Below, piece after piece: positions 1-5,558 of a stretch of DNA of 8,578 bases (positions within the stretch are counted from its first letter, which is position 1; every line of letters begins with the position of its first letter). The position numbers and the translations under genes were made by a program. Under the pieces are notes generated by a model. It worked only from the letters and a program-made list of their open reading frames with translations. It had not been told where the DNA came from and did no database searches. Source of the DNA: Bacteroidota bacterium (GTDB lineage: Bacteria > Bacteroidota > Bacteroidia > Chitinophagales > Chitinophagaceae); contig JAEZEI010000100.1 in assembly GCA_023417815.1 (NCBI GenBank), positions 1-8,578 of the forward strand. The letters are read 5' to 3'.

Positions 1-575
1 TCGATCCGGGCAATTTCTCGCACGGCTTCGAGGGCATCACGAGGCTCTCGGCCATCTTCATCACCCATCAGCACCACGACCACGCCGACCCGCAACGGCT
101 GCCCGGGTTGGTGTCGGCGAACCCGCAGGCCGCGCTGTATGCCGACCGTCAGACCGCGGCGATGTTCGGTCCGCCGTGGCAGGCGCTGCGTCCCGGCGAC
201 GAGTTCGACGTCGGGGCCATGCACGTGCGGGCGGTGGGCGGTCTGCACGGTGTGATCCACCCGGACCTGCCAGTGGTCGACAACATCTCCTACCTGATCG
301 GCGACGGCGAGCATCCGGCGAAGTTGATGCACCCCGGGGACGCGTTGTTCAACCCCGGCGAACCGGTCGCGGTGCTGGCCACCCCGGTCGGCGGGCCGTG
401 GATGAACATCGCCGAATCGGTGAATTTCCTGCGGGCGGTGGCCCCTGACCACGCCGTGCCCATCCACCACGGCATGGTCGATCCGAGCGCGCGCGGCATC
501 TACTTCGGCCGGCTCACCGAGTTCACCGATGTCGACCTGCACCCTCTGGACGCCGTGCAGAGCGAAGAGTTCTGA
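1..575 (+). CDS. MBL-fold metal-dependent hydrolase, 3' part
   Basis: The gene is open from the left edge (codons begin at base 3) to a TGA at 573-575; its start lies outside the window. It carries the metallo-beta-lactamase-fold signature HxHxDH, seen as THQHHDHAD around bases 61-91, followed by later candidate metal ligands in order: GGLHG (about 238-252), HPGDALF (about 330-350) and PIHHG (about 459-473). This set is typical of two-metal hydrolases of the fold, which cleave esters, lactones, phosphodiesters or thioesters; the substrate cannot be read from sequence. No signal peptide can be judged because the N-terminus is missing. The gene ends 56 bp before the 3' end of a convergent tRNA gene, so it appears to be resident chromosome flanking the element. 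The fold is secure, the specific function is not. Confidence 0.85.
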   Translation, partial: DPGNFSHGFEGITRLSAIFITHQHHDHADPQRLPGLVSANPQAALYADRQTAAMFGPPWQALRPGDEFDVGAMHVRAVGGLHGVIHPDLPVVDNISYLIGDGEHPAKLMHPGDALFNPGEPVAVLATPVGGPWMNIAESVNFLRAVAPDHAVPIHHGMVDPSARGIYFGRLTEFTDVDLHPLDAVQSEEF

Positions 576-611
576 GTTGACCTTCGGGAAGCGGTGGGTG
601 GTACTTGTAGG

Positions 612-626
612 TCCCGAACTTCGGGA
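612..626. terminator. Hairpin between hydrolase and tRNA gene
   Basis: TCCCG-AACTT-CGGGA is a perfect 5-bp stem (7 bp if the loop is drawn tighter) in the 56-bp gap between two convergent genes. There is no clear T-run on either strand, so it is only a candidate bidirectional terminator or tRNA trailer hairpin. CTTCGGGAA also occurs at 582-590, so the half-site is present twice in this gap. Confidence 0.35.
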
Positions 627-631
627 ACTGC

Positions 632-708
632 TGGTGCCCCCAGTCGGGCTCGAACCGACACTTGGCGGATTTTAAGTCCGCTGCCTCTGCCAATTGGGCT
701 ATGGGGGC
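632..708 (-). tRNA. tRNA-Leu (anticodon UAA)
   Basis: The minus strand folds as a complete cloverleaf. The acceptor stem GCCCCCA (708-702) pairs with TGGGGGC (642-636), followed by discriminator A (635) and an encoded CCA (634-632). The anticodon stem GCGGA/TCCGC encloses loop CTTAAAA, giving anticodon TAA at 674-672, which reads UUA and UUG leucine codons. The T-arm GTCGG-TTCGAGC-CCGAC is perfect. The variable region is only 5 nt (CAAGT), so this is a class I shape, whereas most leucine tRNAs have a long variable arm. A TATGCT -10 hexamer lies upstream at 721-726. The integrase gene ends 20 bp upstream on the same strand, so the element sits on the 5' side of this tRNA. Confidence 0.93.
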
Positions 709-720
709 TTTGCAGCTCAG

Positions 721-726
721 AGCATA
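721..726 (-). promoter_or_regulatory. Candidate -10 box of the tRNA-Leu gene
   Basis: On the minus strand TATGCT (a TANNNT -10) begins 3 nt after the integrase stop codon and ends 12 nt before the mature tRNA 5' end, giving a start about 6 nt upstream of the tRNA. No TTGACA-like -35 is visible. The preceding DNA is integrase coding sequence, so this promoter would be at least partly made of element DNA. Read-through from the integrase is an alternative source of tRNA transcription. Confidence 0.45.
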
Positions 727-728
727 CT

Positions 729-1940
729 TCAGGCCGTTTCGGCCTTTTTCTGACGTCCCGAGTACCGCAGTGATACCGCAGTACTGTCGATGGCCTTGCC
801 CAGCGCATCGGCGACACCGCTCAGATCATCGTTGAGCAAGTGACCGTAGCGGTCGAGCGTCATCGCCGCCGTCGCGTGTCCAAGTAGCCGTTGCACGACC
901 TTGACGTTAGCGCCTGCGCTGATCGCCAGCGACGCCGTGGTGTGCCTTAGGCCATGGGGTACCAGCCCCTCGATCCCGACTTCGGCGCACGCATTGTCGA
1001 ACGCCCACCGGTACTCGCCGAGCGGCAAGAACCCGCCTTTGCGGCTCGGGAACACCAGTGCATTCGGATCGGTAGGCAATTCAGCGTGAAGCCGCTTCCA
1101 CACAGGTTCGGGTACCGGCACGTGGCGATCCCGCTTCGTCTTGGTCGTTGACTCGACGATGCCCTTACCGGTGACCGCGGTCGCGGACGATCGCACCGTG
1201 AGCACGCGGTCACCCACATGCCGGCGCCTCAGTGCTACGGCTTCGCCGAACCTCAGCCCGCAGTAGCCGAGGACCAGCGTCAGCGTCTCGAACCGATCGG
1301 CAGCCTTGGCCAGCATCAACAGCTCGGCATGACTCAGATACCGCCGCTCACGCTCGGCTTGTTCGGGAAGATCCTCATCCCGCTTTATCTCCAGAGCGAC
1401 GTTCTTCGCGACCTTGCCGGTTCGTTGCGCGTATTTGAGGACAGCGCCGACGAGCTGGTGCGCCTGGGTGATCCGGCTTGCCGACAGACCCGCGCCTCGT
1501 TGCCCACCATCGACAGACAGAGCGCCCAGCCAGGTCGAGTACGACTCGTAGTCGAGCCGTTTCAGCGGGACGTCTTCCCACTTGGGCAACACCACCGTGT
1601 CGAGCAACGAGCGATACCCTGCAACGGTTTTCGGCTTCCGATGCTGTTTGGTGGTGAACCACTGCTCGGCGACCGTGCCGAACGTTTCGGCACTCTTGCG
1701 GGGATCGACATACTCACCGCGCTGAACGTCCGCAGTGAGACCGTTCAGATAGGCCTGTGCATCCGGCTTGCGCTGGAAGCTCTTGGTGCGCTCGGCTCCG
1801 GTGGCATCAACCCACCTGACGCGCCAGCGCGACACCTTGCCGTACACCGCGGATCTCTCGGTGCGCATCGTTCCGTCCGGATCTTTGACGCGCTTGTGCC
1901 AGCGGTCGTCGATACCCGCTCGCTCGTTCCGGGTGATCAC
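729..1940 (-). CDS. Tyrosine site-specific recombinase (integrase)
   Basis: This 403-residue protein catalyses integration and excision of the element. Residues about 34-76 (GKVSRWRVRW...GAERTKSF) look like the N-terminal arm-DNA-binding domain, about 85-172 the SAM-like core-binding domain, and about 200-385 the catalytic domain. All expected catalytic residues are present: R230 in GYCGLRFGEA, K267 in the TTKTKR hairpin, H329 and R332 in PHGLRH, H355 in LLGHAT and the nucleophile Y365 in DRYGHL. Length and layout match phage and actinobacterial integrases, so it should be active. The start is GTG at 1938-1940, preceded by TATGTT and exactly 6 nt, which suggests a leaderless mRNA. Its 3' end overlaps tandem repeats likely to be arm sites, and it stops 20 bp before the tRNA-Leu gene on the same strand. 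Confidence 0.95.
   Translation of the reverse strand: MITRNERAGIDDRWHKRVKDPDGTMRTERSAVYGKVSRWRVRWVDATGAERTKSFQRKPDAQAYLNGLTADVQRGEYVDPRKSAETFGTVAEQWFTTKQHRKPKTVAGYRSLLDTVVLPKWEDVPLKRLDYESYSTWLGALSVDGGQRGAGLSASRITQAHQLVGAVLKYAQRTGKVAKNVALEIKRDEDLPEQAERERRYLSHAELLMLAKAADRFETLTLVLGYCGLRFGEAVALRRRHVGDRVLTVRSSATAVTGKGIVESTTKTKRDRHVPVPEPVWKRLHAELPTDPNALVFPSRKGGFLPLGEYRWAFDNACAEVGIEGLVPHGLRHTTASLAISAGANVKVVQRLLGHATAAMTLDRYGHLLNDDLSGVADALGKAIDSTAVSLRYSGRQKKAETA
731..750 (+). terminator. Intrinsic terminator inside the integrase 3' end
   Basis: On the plus strand AGGCCG-TTT-CGGCCT is followed directly by TTTTC, a classic stem plus U-tract. It is antisense to the last codons of the integrase (encoding KAETA) and points into the element, so it would stop transcription entering from the hydrolase/tRNA side. 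On the minus strand the same stem has an A-run before it and no U-tract, so it should not terminate the integrase mRNA. Confidence 0.55.
763..782. repeat. Tandem 11-bp-phased TACCGCAGT repeats (arm-type sites)
   Basis: TACCGCAGT occurs at 763-771 and again at 774-782, start to start 11 bp, about one helical turn, so a protein could bind both copies on the same face. They lie within the integrase 3' coding end, 55-75 bp from the tRNA gene. A third copy, 11/11 identical over ATACCGCAGTA, is at 1950-1960 beside the integrase promoter. Repeats of this kind near an att end and near int are typical arm-type Int sites or Xis sites; which protein binds them is inferred, not shown. Confidence 0.55.
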
Positions 1941-1946
1941 GAATCG

Positions 1947-1960
1947 AACATACCGCAGTA
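1947..1960 (-). promoter_or_regulatory. Integrase promoter overlapped by third arm-type repeat
   Basis: On the minus strand the -10 TATGTT (1947-1952) is followed by CGATTC and then the GTG start at 1940, so the start codon would be +1 (leaderless). The repeat ATACCGCAGTA (1950-1960) overlaps the upstream part of this -10. A protein bound there would block RNA polymerase, so integrase may repress its own synthesis, or Xis may control it. No consensus -35 is visible. Confidence 0.55.
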
Positions 1961-2051
1961 ATCCGCGTCATCCGTCCGCTTTGCGATCCATCGTTCTTCG
2001 ACCTTCGGCCTACTCAATCCGAAGCAGCATGACCGGAAATACTTTTCGGTC

Positions 2052-2072
2052 AATGTGGCTGTGGTGGTGGAC
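2052..2072 (+). promoter_or_regulatory. Shared G-rich box, copy A, before the xis-like gene
   Basis: AATGTGGCTGTGGTGGTGG followed by AC; all 21 bp are identical to copy B (5472-5492, minus strand) and 19/21 to copy C (5908-5928, minus strand). With the spacing seen at B and C, transcription would begin near 2104, with a weak -10 CACTGT at 2092-2097 that keeps the A2 and T6 positions. That would leave a leader of about 32 nt containing a strong AGGAGGA ribosome site before the xis-like ATG. The weak -10 would fit dependence on an activator bound at the box. Confidence 0.6.
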
Positions 2073-2135
2073 ACGGCGCCATAGCCGCAGTCACTGTTGG
2101 CTCAGCCAAACCAACCGTAATTCAGGAGGAATCTG

Positions 2136-2333
2136 ATGGAATTGCTAGGAGCCAAGGAAGTCTCGGACCTGACCGGTGTCCCGGTTGGGACGCTGAGGTA
2201 CTGGCGTCATTCGGACATCGGTCCAGCGAGCTTCACCTTGGGCCGCCGGGTCGTTTATCGACGCGATGAGGTTCTGCGATGGATCTCCCAGCGGGAGAGC
2301 ACAACCCGGCGCGGAGGCGGCGACGCCGCGTGA
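2136..2333 (+). CDS. AlpA/Xis-like helix-turn-helix protein
   Basis: This 65-residue protein is essentially one HTH_17-type (AlpA/MerR-like) DNA-binding domain. LGAKEVSDLTGVPVGTLRYWR (about 4-24) gives the HTH, followed by LGRRVVYRRDEVLRWI (about 35-50), the wing and helix typical of excisionases and small element regulators; a basic tail follows. The start is ATG at 2136 with a strong Shine-Dalgarno AGGAGGA (2124-2130) at 5 nt spacing. Its position divergent from the integrase and upstream of the replication-type gene is the usual place for an excisionase, and the TACCGCAGT repeats are plausible targets. It could instead be a transcriptional activator of the replication module. A shared box lies upstream and a terminator-like hairpin follows. 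Confidence 0.85.
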   Translation: MELLGAKEVSDLTGVPVGTLRYWRHSDIGPASFTLGRRVVYRRDEVLRWISQRESTTRRGGGDAA

Positions 2334-2347
2334 CGCCGACGAATGAG

Positions 2348-2376
2348 AAAGACCTCGGGGTCTAGCCGAGGCCTTT
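2348..2376 (+). terminator. Terminator-like hairpin after the xis-like gene
   Basis: CCTCGG (2353-2358) pairs with CCGAGG (2366-2371) around the loop GGTCTAG; AAAG (2348-2351) and CTTT (2373-2376) extend the stem past one A-C mismatch. The right arm ends in CTTTCGTT, a short T-rich tail. It may terminate or attenuate the xis-like transcript. I see no good TANNNT box between it and the leader ORF at 2415, so the downstream genes may depend on read-through. Confidence 0.5.
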
Positions 2377-2414
2377 CGTTCGAACCACCCGATTACCCAA
2401 AACGGAAGTTCCCC

Positions 2415-2471
2415 ATGAGACTAACCCGTCATGCCGGCCTGCGGAAGCACCACAGGCTTGATTGCCTATGA
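2415..2471 (+). CDS. Putative 18-aa leader peptide coupled to the ATPase gene
   Basis: The ORF runs from ATG (2415) to TGA (2469-2471) and encodes a very basic peptide beginning MRLTRHAGLRKHHR. A GGAAG ribosome-site motif (2404-2408) lies 6 nt before its start. Its stop overlaps the ATPase start as ATGA (2468-2471), the standard arrangement for translational coupling, while the ATPase ATG has no good Shine-Dalgarno of its own. This supports a real coupling ORF, although an ORF this short can arise by chance. No run of a single amino acid suggests classical amino-acid attenuation. Confidence 0.45.
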   Translation: MRLTRHAGLRKHHRLDCL

Positions 2472-3994
2472 GCAGCAACGCAGATAATGACAAGAAATCC
2501 GTCGCCGCACGCCTGGTCACTATGGCCCAAGAACGCTATCTCCTCGGAGTTTCCGAAGACGGCAAGCCCTTCGGCGCCGAACGCAGCCGGCCCCATCTGG
2601 CGATACTACTGCGCGCAGGAAAAGCTGGCCTGCGCGCCGAGCTCGCCTCCCGGTACTTCAATGACACCGGGACCGTTGCCGGCGGCCAGGCCCTCACCGA
2701 CGCCACGCTGGTCCTCGAAGGCTTGGCCGCCAACCAGCCCCCGGAGAAACTGCACCTGCGCATCGCCGACCACCACGGCACGAGCTACATCGACACCGGC
2801 CGACAAGACGGAAAGGTCATCCGCATCGGCCAGGGTCGATGGACAGTCGCCGACTCAGCTCCGGTTCGGTTCTTGCGGACAGCGCTGACCGCCGAGATGC
2901 CTCTCCCACCCGCCAACGGTGACGTCAACAAGCTATGGAACTTCGTTAACGTTGCCGTCGAGGACCAACCCGTGTTGCTTGCAGTGCTCATCGCTGCGCT
3001 CGTCCAGTGCGATGTCCCGCACCCTGTGTTGGCGCTGTTCGCCGAGCAAGGCAGCGCCAAAACCACGACGACGCGCATGCTGGTCGATCTCATCGACCCC
3101 TCCTCTATTGAAGTGCGCCAGGCGCCCCGCGACGCCGACTCGTGGGTGACCGCTGCCTCCGGTTCCTGGGTAGTGGCCCTGGACAATTTGTCCGCGATCC
3201 CACCGTGGTTGTCGGACTCGCTGTGTCGAGCTGCGACAGGCGACGGCAACGTCAAACGCGCGCTCTACACCGATGCGGACCTCGCAGTGATCAAGTTCCG
3301 CCGCTGCATCATCGTTAACGGCATCGACGTCGGCGCAATACGTCCCGACCTCGCCGAACGCATGGCAATGGTTGATCTGCGACGCATCGAACGCCACATG
3401 CGACAGTCTGAGGCCACTCTGCGACAACAGTGGCGCACGGCTCTACCAGGCATTTTAAGCGGGCTCCTCAACCTGGCCGCCACCGTTCATCAACGCCTCG
3501 AAACCATCGTGGTCGATGATGCGCCACGCATGGCGGACTTTGGTCGCGTGCTGGCGGCCGTCGACGAACTTTTGTCGACTCATGGCTTACGCCGCTACAT
3601 GTCCCGCGCAGATCAGCTCGCGGAGGACAGCTTGTCCGGCGATCTCTTCATCGAACAGCTGCGCCACCACATATTAGAACCGCTGCGCGGACAGTCCGGT
3701 GTCGACCTGCTCGCCCTCTTCACCCCGACAGGCGATCACTGGCGACGCCCCAAGGAATGGCCCAAGAACGGCCGCGATGTGACAAGCCTGCTCCGTAGAC
3801 ACGCGCCGGCGCTGCGAAACCTGGGATGGGCGATCGAGAACGACGGAGCCCGCAACCACCGCAACGTCCTGCTGTGGACCATCTATCCACCACACAAAGA
3901 TGTGGCTGCCCATCAAGCCTCGCAGCCCTCGCGTCCCTCGCTGCTACGGCCCAGTCCCCCCGCAGCGCCCGCCCGAGAGAACCCGACCTTCTAG
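2468..3994 (+). CDS. P-loop ATPase, replication (primase-helicase) type
   Basis: This protein of 508 residues probably acts in replication of the element. It has a Walker A-like P-loop at about 193-200 (EQGSAKTT), a Walker B-like strand at about 235-239 (VVALD, followed by N240), a sensor-1-like Asn at about 284 (CIIVNGID) and arginines in RPDLAER that could act as an arginine finger. This matches the AAA+/SF3-like ATPases found beside xis genes in actinobacterial prophages and satellites. The first ~180 residues show no recognised catalytic motif, so a primase domain is not proven. The C-terminal ~25 residues are rich in Pro and Ser. ATG 2468 is preferred to TTG 2462 because it overlaps the stop of the leader ORF. 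The gene holds three TTA leucine codons (3455-3457, 3587-3589, 3674-3676), unusual in DNA this GC-rich and read by the tRNA next to the element. Confidence 0.8.
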   Translation: MSSNADNDKKSVAARLVTMAQERYLLGVSEDGKPFGAERSRPHLAILLRAGKAGLRAELASRYFNDTGTVAGGQALTDATLVLEGLAANQPPEKLHLRIADHHGTSYIDTGRQDGKVIRIGQGRWTVADSAPVRFLRTALTAEMPLPPANGDVNKLWNFVNVAVEDQPVLLAVLIAALVQCDVPHPVLALFAEQGSAKTTTTRMLVDLIDPSSIEVRQAPRDADSWVTAASGSWVVALDNLSAIPPWLSDSLCRAATGDGNVKRALYTDADLAVIKFRRCIIVNGIDVGAIRPDLAERMAMVDLRRIERHMRQSEATLRQQWRTALPGILSGLLNLAATVHQRLETIVVDDAPRMADFGRVLAAVDELLSTHGLRRYMSRADQLAEDSLSGDLFIEQLRHHILEPLRGQSGVDLLALFTPTGDHWRRPKEWPKNGRDVTSLLRRHAPALRNLGWAIENDGARNHRNVLLWTIYPPHKDVAAHQASQPSRPSLLRPSPPAAPARENPTF

Positions 3995-4063
3995 CGCCGA
4001 CGAGCGCCGCGACGACCTCTCCGCATAACGGCACCCCGCGGTCCAGATTCGACGAGCTGTCGG

Positions 4064-4075
4064 TGCCTGCAGGCA
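4064..4075. promoter_or_regulatory. Perfect 12-bp palindrome upstream of the 4108 gene
   Basis: TGCCTGCAGGCA lies 32 bp before the ATG of the downstream gene, in the 113-bp gap after the ATPase gene. It could be an operator or the foot of a hairpin in the leader. No clear -10 box is seen in this gap and the shared G-rich box is absent, so the downstream gene may be cotranscribed with the ATPase gene. Confidence 0.3.
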
Positions 4076-4107
4076 GTATCAGGAGCAGCCGAGAGGGAGC
4101 AGCTGCG

Positions 4108-4569
4108 ATGAGCCTTGATGACGACCTGGAGAACTTGGCCACTGCCGCGGTCAGCGATTGGCCCGAGATCGTATTCTCCGGCCGGCTTGATGCGGCGATC
4201 CGCGACCTATACCGGACGCATCTGCGGTTCCCGCCATCCTGGACCCCGGACGAGCGCGATGAGTTCATCGAGGAACGCGCCGACACCGAAGCCCAACGAT
4301 TGGCCACCCGGTTCGACGACGCCATCGACGTCATGATCGACGATTTCGGCCGGCAGAACGGGTACTTGCCTCATCATGAGTACGCATCAACGATGATCAC
4401 CAAAGCACGAAAGGACGCCGTTTACGAGTTGGAGGCCAGCATCGAGTACCTAGCCGATGACCTCGCTCAGACGGTTACGCACACCGCTGGCCGTACCGTC
4501 GCGAGCATGACCGGGTGCAGTCCCGCCGCACGACGTTCCCATAGAAATGGCCCTCGCCGAATCAGATGA
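4108..4569 (+). CDS. Unrecognised acidic-to-basic element protein
   Basis: I do not recognise this 153-residue protein. It starts MSLDDDLENLATAAV, is acidic and probably helical through most of its length (repeated D/E-R pairs in WTPDERDEFIEERADTE), and ends in an Arg-rich tail (RRSHRNGPRRIR). There is no signal peptide, membrane segment or Cys cluster. The frame stays open upstream into the ATPase gene, but ATG 4108 is chosen because GAGGGA (4093-4098) lies about 9 nt before it and the composition changes from low-complexity to protein-like there. It is the last plus-strand gene of the element and meets the minus-strand zinc-finger gene tail to tail, 4 nt apart. A structural or replication-accessory role is possible but unsupported. 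Confidence 0.6.
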   Translation: MSLDDDLENLATAAVSDWPEIVFSGRLDAAIRDLYRTHLRFPPSWTPDERDEFIEERADTEAQRLATRFDDAIDVMIDDFGRQNGYLPHHEYASTMITKARKDAVYELEASIEYLADDLAQTVTHTAGRTVASMTGCSPAARRSHRNGPRRIR

Positions 4570-4573
4570 CTTC

Positions 4574-5440
4574 TCACCAACTACGGCGCGGATGAACGGC
4601 ATTGGACAGGTCACGGGCAGCCGTCAGCGTGGCACGATCAAGTTTCTTGAGCCGAGCCTGCTCTGCCAAGCGAGTAAGCAACCCGCGTAAAGCCTCGCCA
4701 TCGTCCAGGACCCTGTTGGCGGCATCCACCGGTGCGACGGGCCGGTGCGGCTCGGGTGTTCCCGCAGATTGCTTCTGCGATGCAGCGGCTTTCGGGACTT
4801 CGATCACGCGAATCGGCGCCCCGTATCGCTGTGCGGCGATACGGGCCGCCGATGCGTCCCGACGACACGTATCCGAGCAATACAGCCGGCGTCGGCCACG
4901 TCTAGGAGTGGCGTCCTCATCGAGCATCACCGCATCGCAGCGGACACACCGAGTCGGATCGTAGGCGCCGCCCTCGCTCTCATTTCTTTCAACACCATCA
5001 CAGATCGGATCATCGTTGACTGCAGCGCCTTCGGGTACGACATCAGCAGCTCTCGAACGTGCTGCCGGGGAGATTGCCGAATCATGTCCACCCTCGCCCC
5101 CGGCCCGGCGCAGCTGTGCCTGAATCTCACGGACATCGACACCGACAAGCTCAGCGATCTGCGCGAAGGTCAGACCACGACCACGCATCTGCCCGACCAG
5201 CGCCTGCAGACCACGAAAGTGACCGGCCCTGCGCTTTACGGCATCAGCACGGATGTTCTCCGCCGCCTGGTCAAAACGCTTGCGCTCCCATGAATCAACA
5301 GCACCGACTCTGTGCAGCATTGCACGGATCGACTCGGCATCAGACGCATTGGCGCGATCCCGCCGAGCCCGCGAAGCATTCTTCTTGCGCTGCAGTTCGA
5401 CCGCCCGATACCGGGCCTTCAGCTTCTCGTTCGCTCCCAT
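4574..5440 (-). CDS. HTH plus zinc-finger putative DNA-binding protein
   Basis: This 288-residue protein has a strongly basic, helical N-terminus (about 1-75, with KLKARYRAVELQRKK). A helix-turn-helix follows at about 89-110 (GLTFAQIAELVGVDVREIQAQL), then an acidic linker, and a four-cysteine zinc site C165-x2-C168-x19-C188-x3-C192 ending YCSDTCRRDA, like treble-clef or ribbon fingers in mobile-element proteins. A last helical segment covers about 243-285. These features suggest a DNA-binding regulator or replication/packaging accessory; no named family was recognised. The HTH resembles that of the small protein encoded at 5559-5876. ATG 5440 is preceded by TAGGTT and 6 nt, so the mRNA is probably leaderless, and the shared G-rich box lies at -32 to -52. 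Confidence 0.75.
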   Translation of the reverse strand: MGANEKLKARYRAVELQRKKNASRARRDRANASDAESIRAMLHRVGAVDSWERKRFDQAAENIRADAVKRRAGHFRGLQALVGQMRGRGLTFAQIAELVGVDVREIQAQLRRAGGEGGHDSAISPAARSRAADVVPEGAAVNDDPICDGVERNESEGGAYDPTRCVRCDAVMLDEDATPRRGRRRLYCSDTCRRDASAARIAAQRYGAPIRVIEVPKAAASQKQSAGTPEPHRPVAPVDAANRVLDDGEALRGLLTRLAEQARLKKLDRATLTAARDLSNAVHPRRSW

Positions 5441-5446
5441 GCCTGC

Positions 5447-5452
5447 AACCTA
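5447..5452 (-). promoter_or_regulatory. -10 box of the HTH/zinc-finger gene, leaderless type
   Basis: On the minus strand TAGGTT (a TANNNT hexamer) is followed by GCAGGC and then the ATG at 5440, placing +1 on the A of the start codon. No Shine-Dalgarno is present, as expected for a leaderless mRNA, which is a common class in mycobacteria. Confidence 0.55.
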
Positions 5453-5471
5453 CGAACCGACGGACGAAATA

Positions 5472-5492
5472 GTCCACCACCACAGCCACATT
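5472..5492 (-). promoter_or_regulatory. Shared G-rich box, copy B
   Basis: On the minus strand AATGTGGCTGTGGTGGTGG plus AC, identical over 21 bp to copy A. If the ATG at 5440 is +1, the box covers -32 to -52, the region just at and above the -35 element where activators that touch sigma or alpha usually bind. GGCG immediately upstream of the box is also shared with copy C. Confidence 0.65.
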
Positions 5493-5558
5493 CGCCTACA
5501 ACCCAGATTCGTGTGCGTTCGCCAACAGGCACAGCCCCGAGGCCTATGTAGCCACCGG

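Noticed and set aside
1218..1961. Long plus-strand open frame (247 codons) opposite the integrase
   Set aside because: It is fully antisense to an integrase with all catalytic residues and has no ribosome site or recognisable domain; such frames are common opposite GC-rich genes.
2377..2413. T-arm-like TTCGAACC sequence near 2380, possible tRNA remnant or att copy
   Set aside because: No acceptor or anticodon stem accompanies it and it does not match the tRNA-Leu sequence beyond the common T-loop motif.
3826..4107. N-terminal extension of the 4108 gene into the ATPase gene
   Set aside because: The translation is Pro/Ser/Arg-rich low complexity in the shadow of the ATPase frame, while a ribosome site supports ATG 4108.
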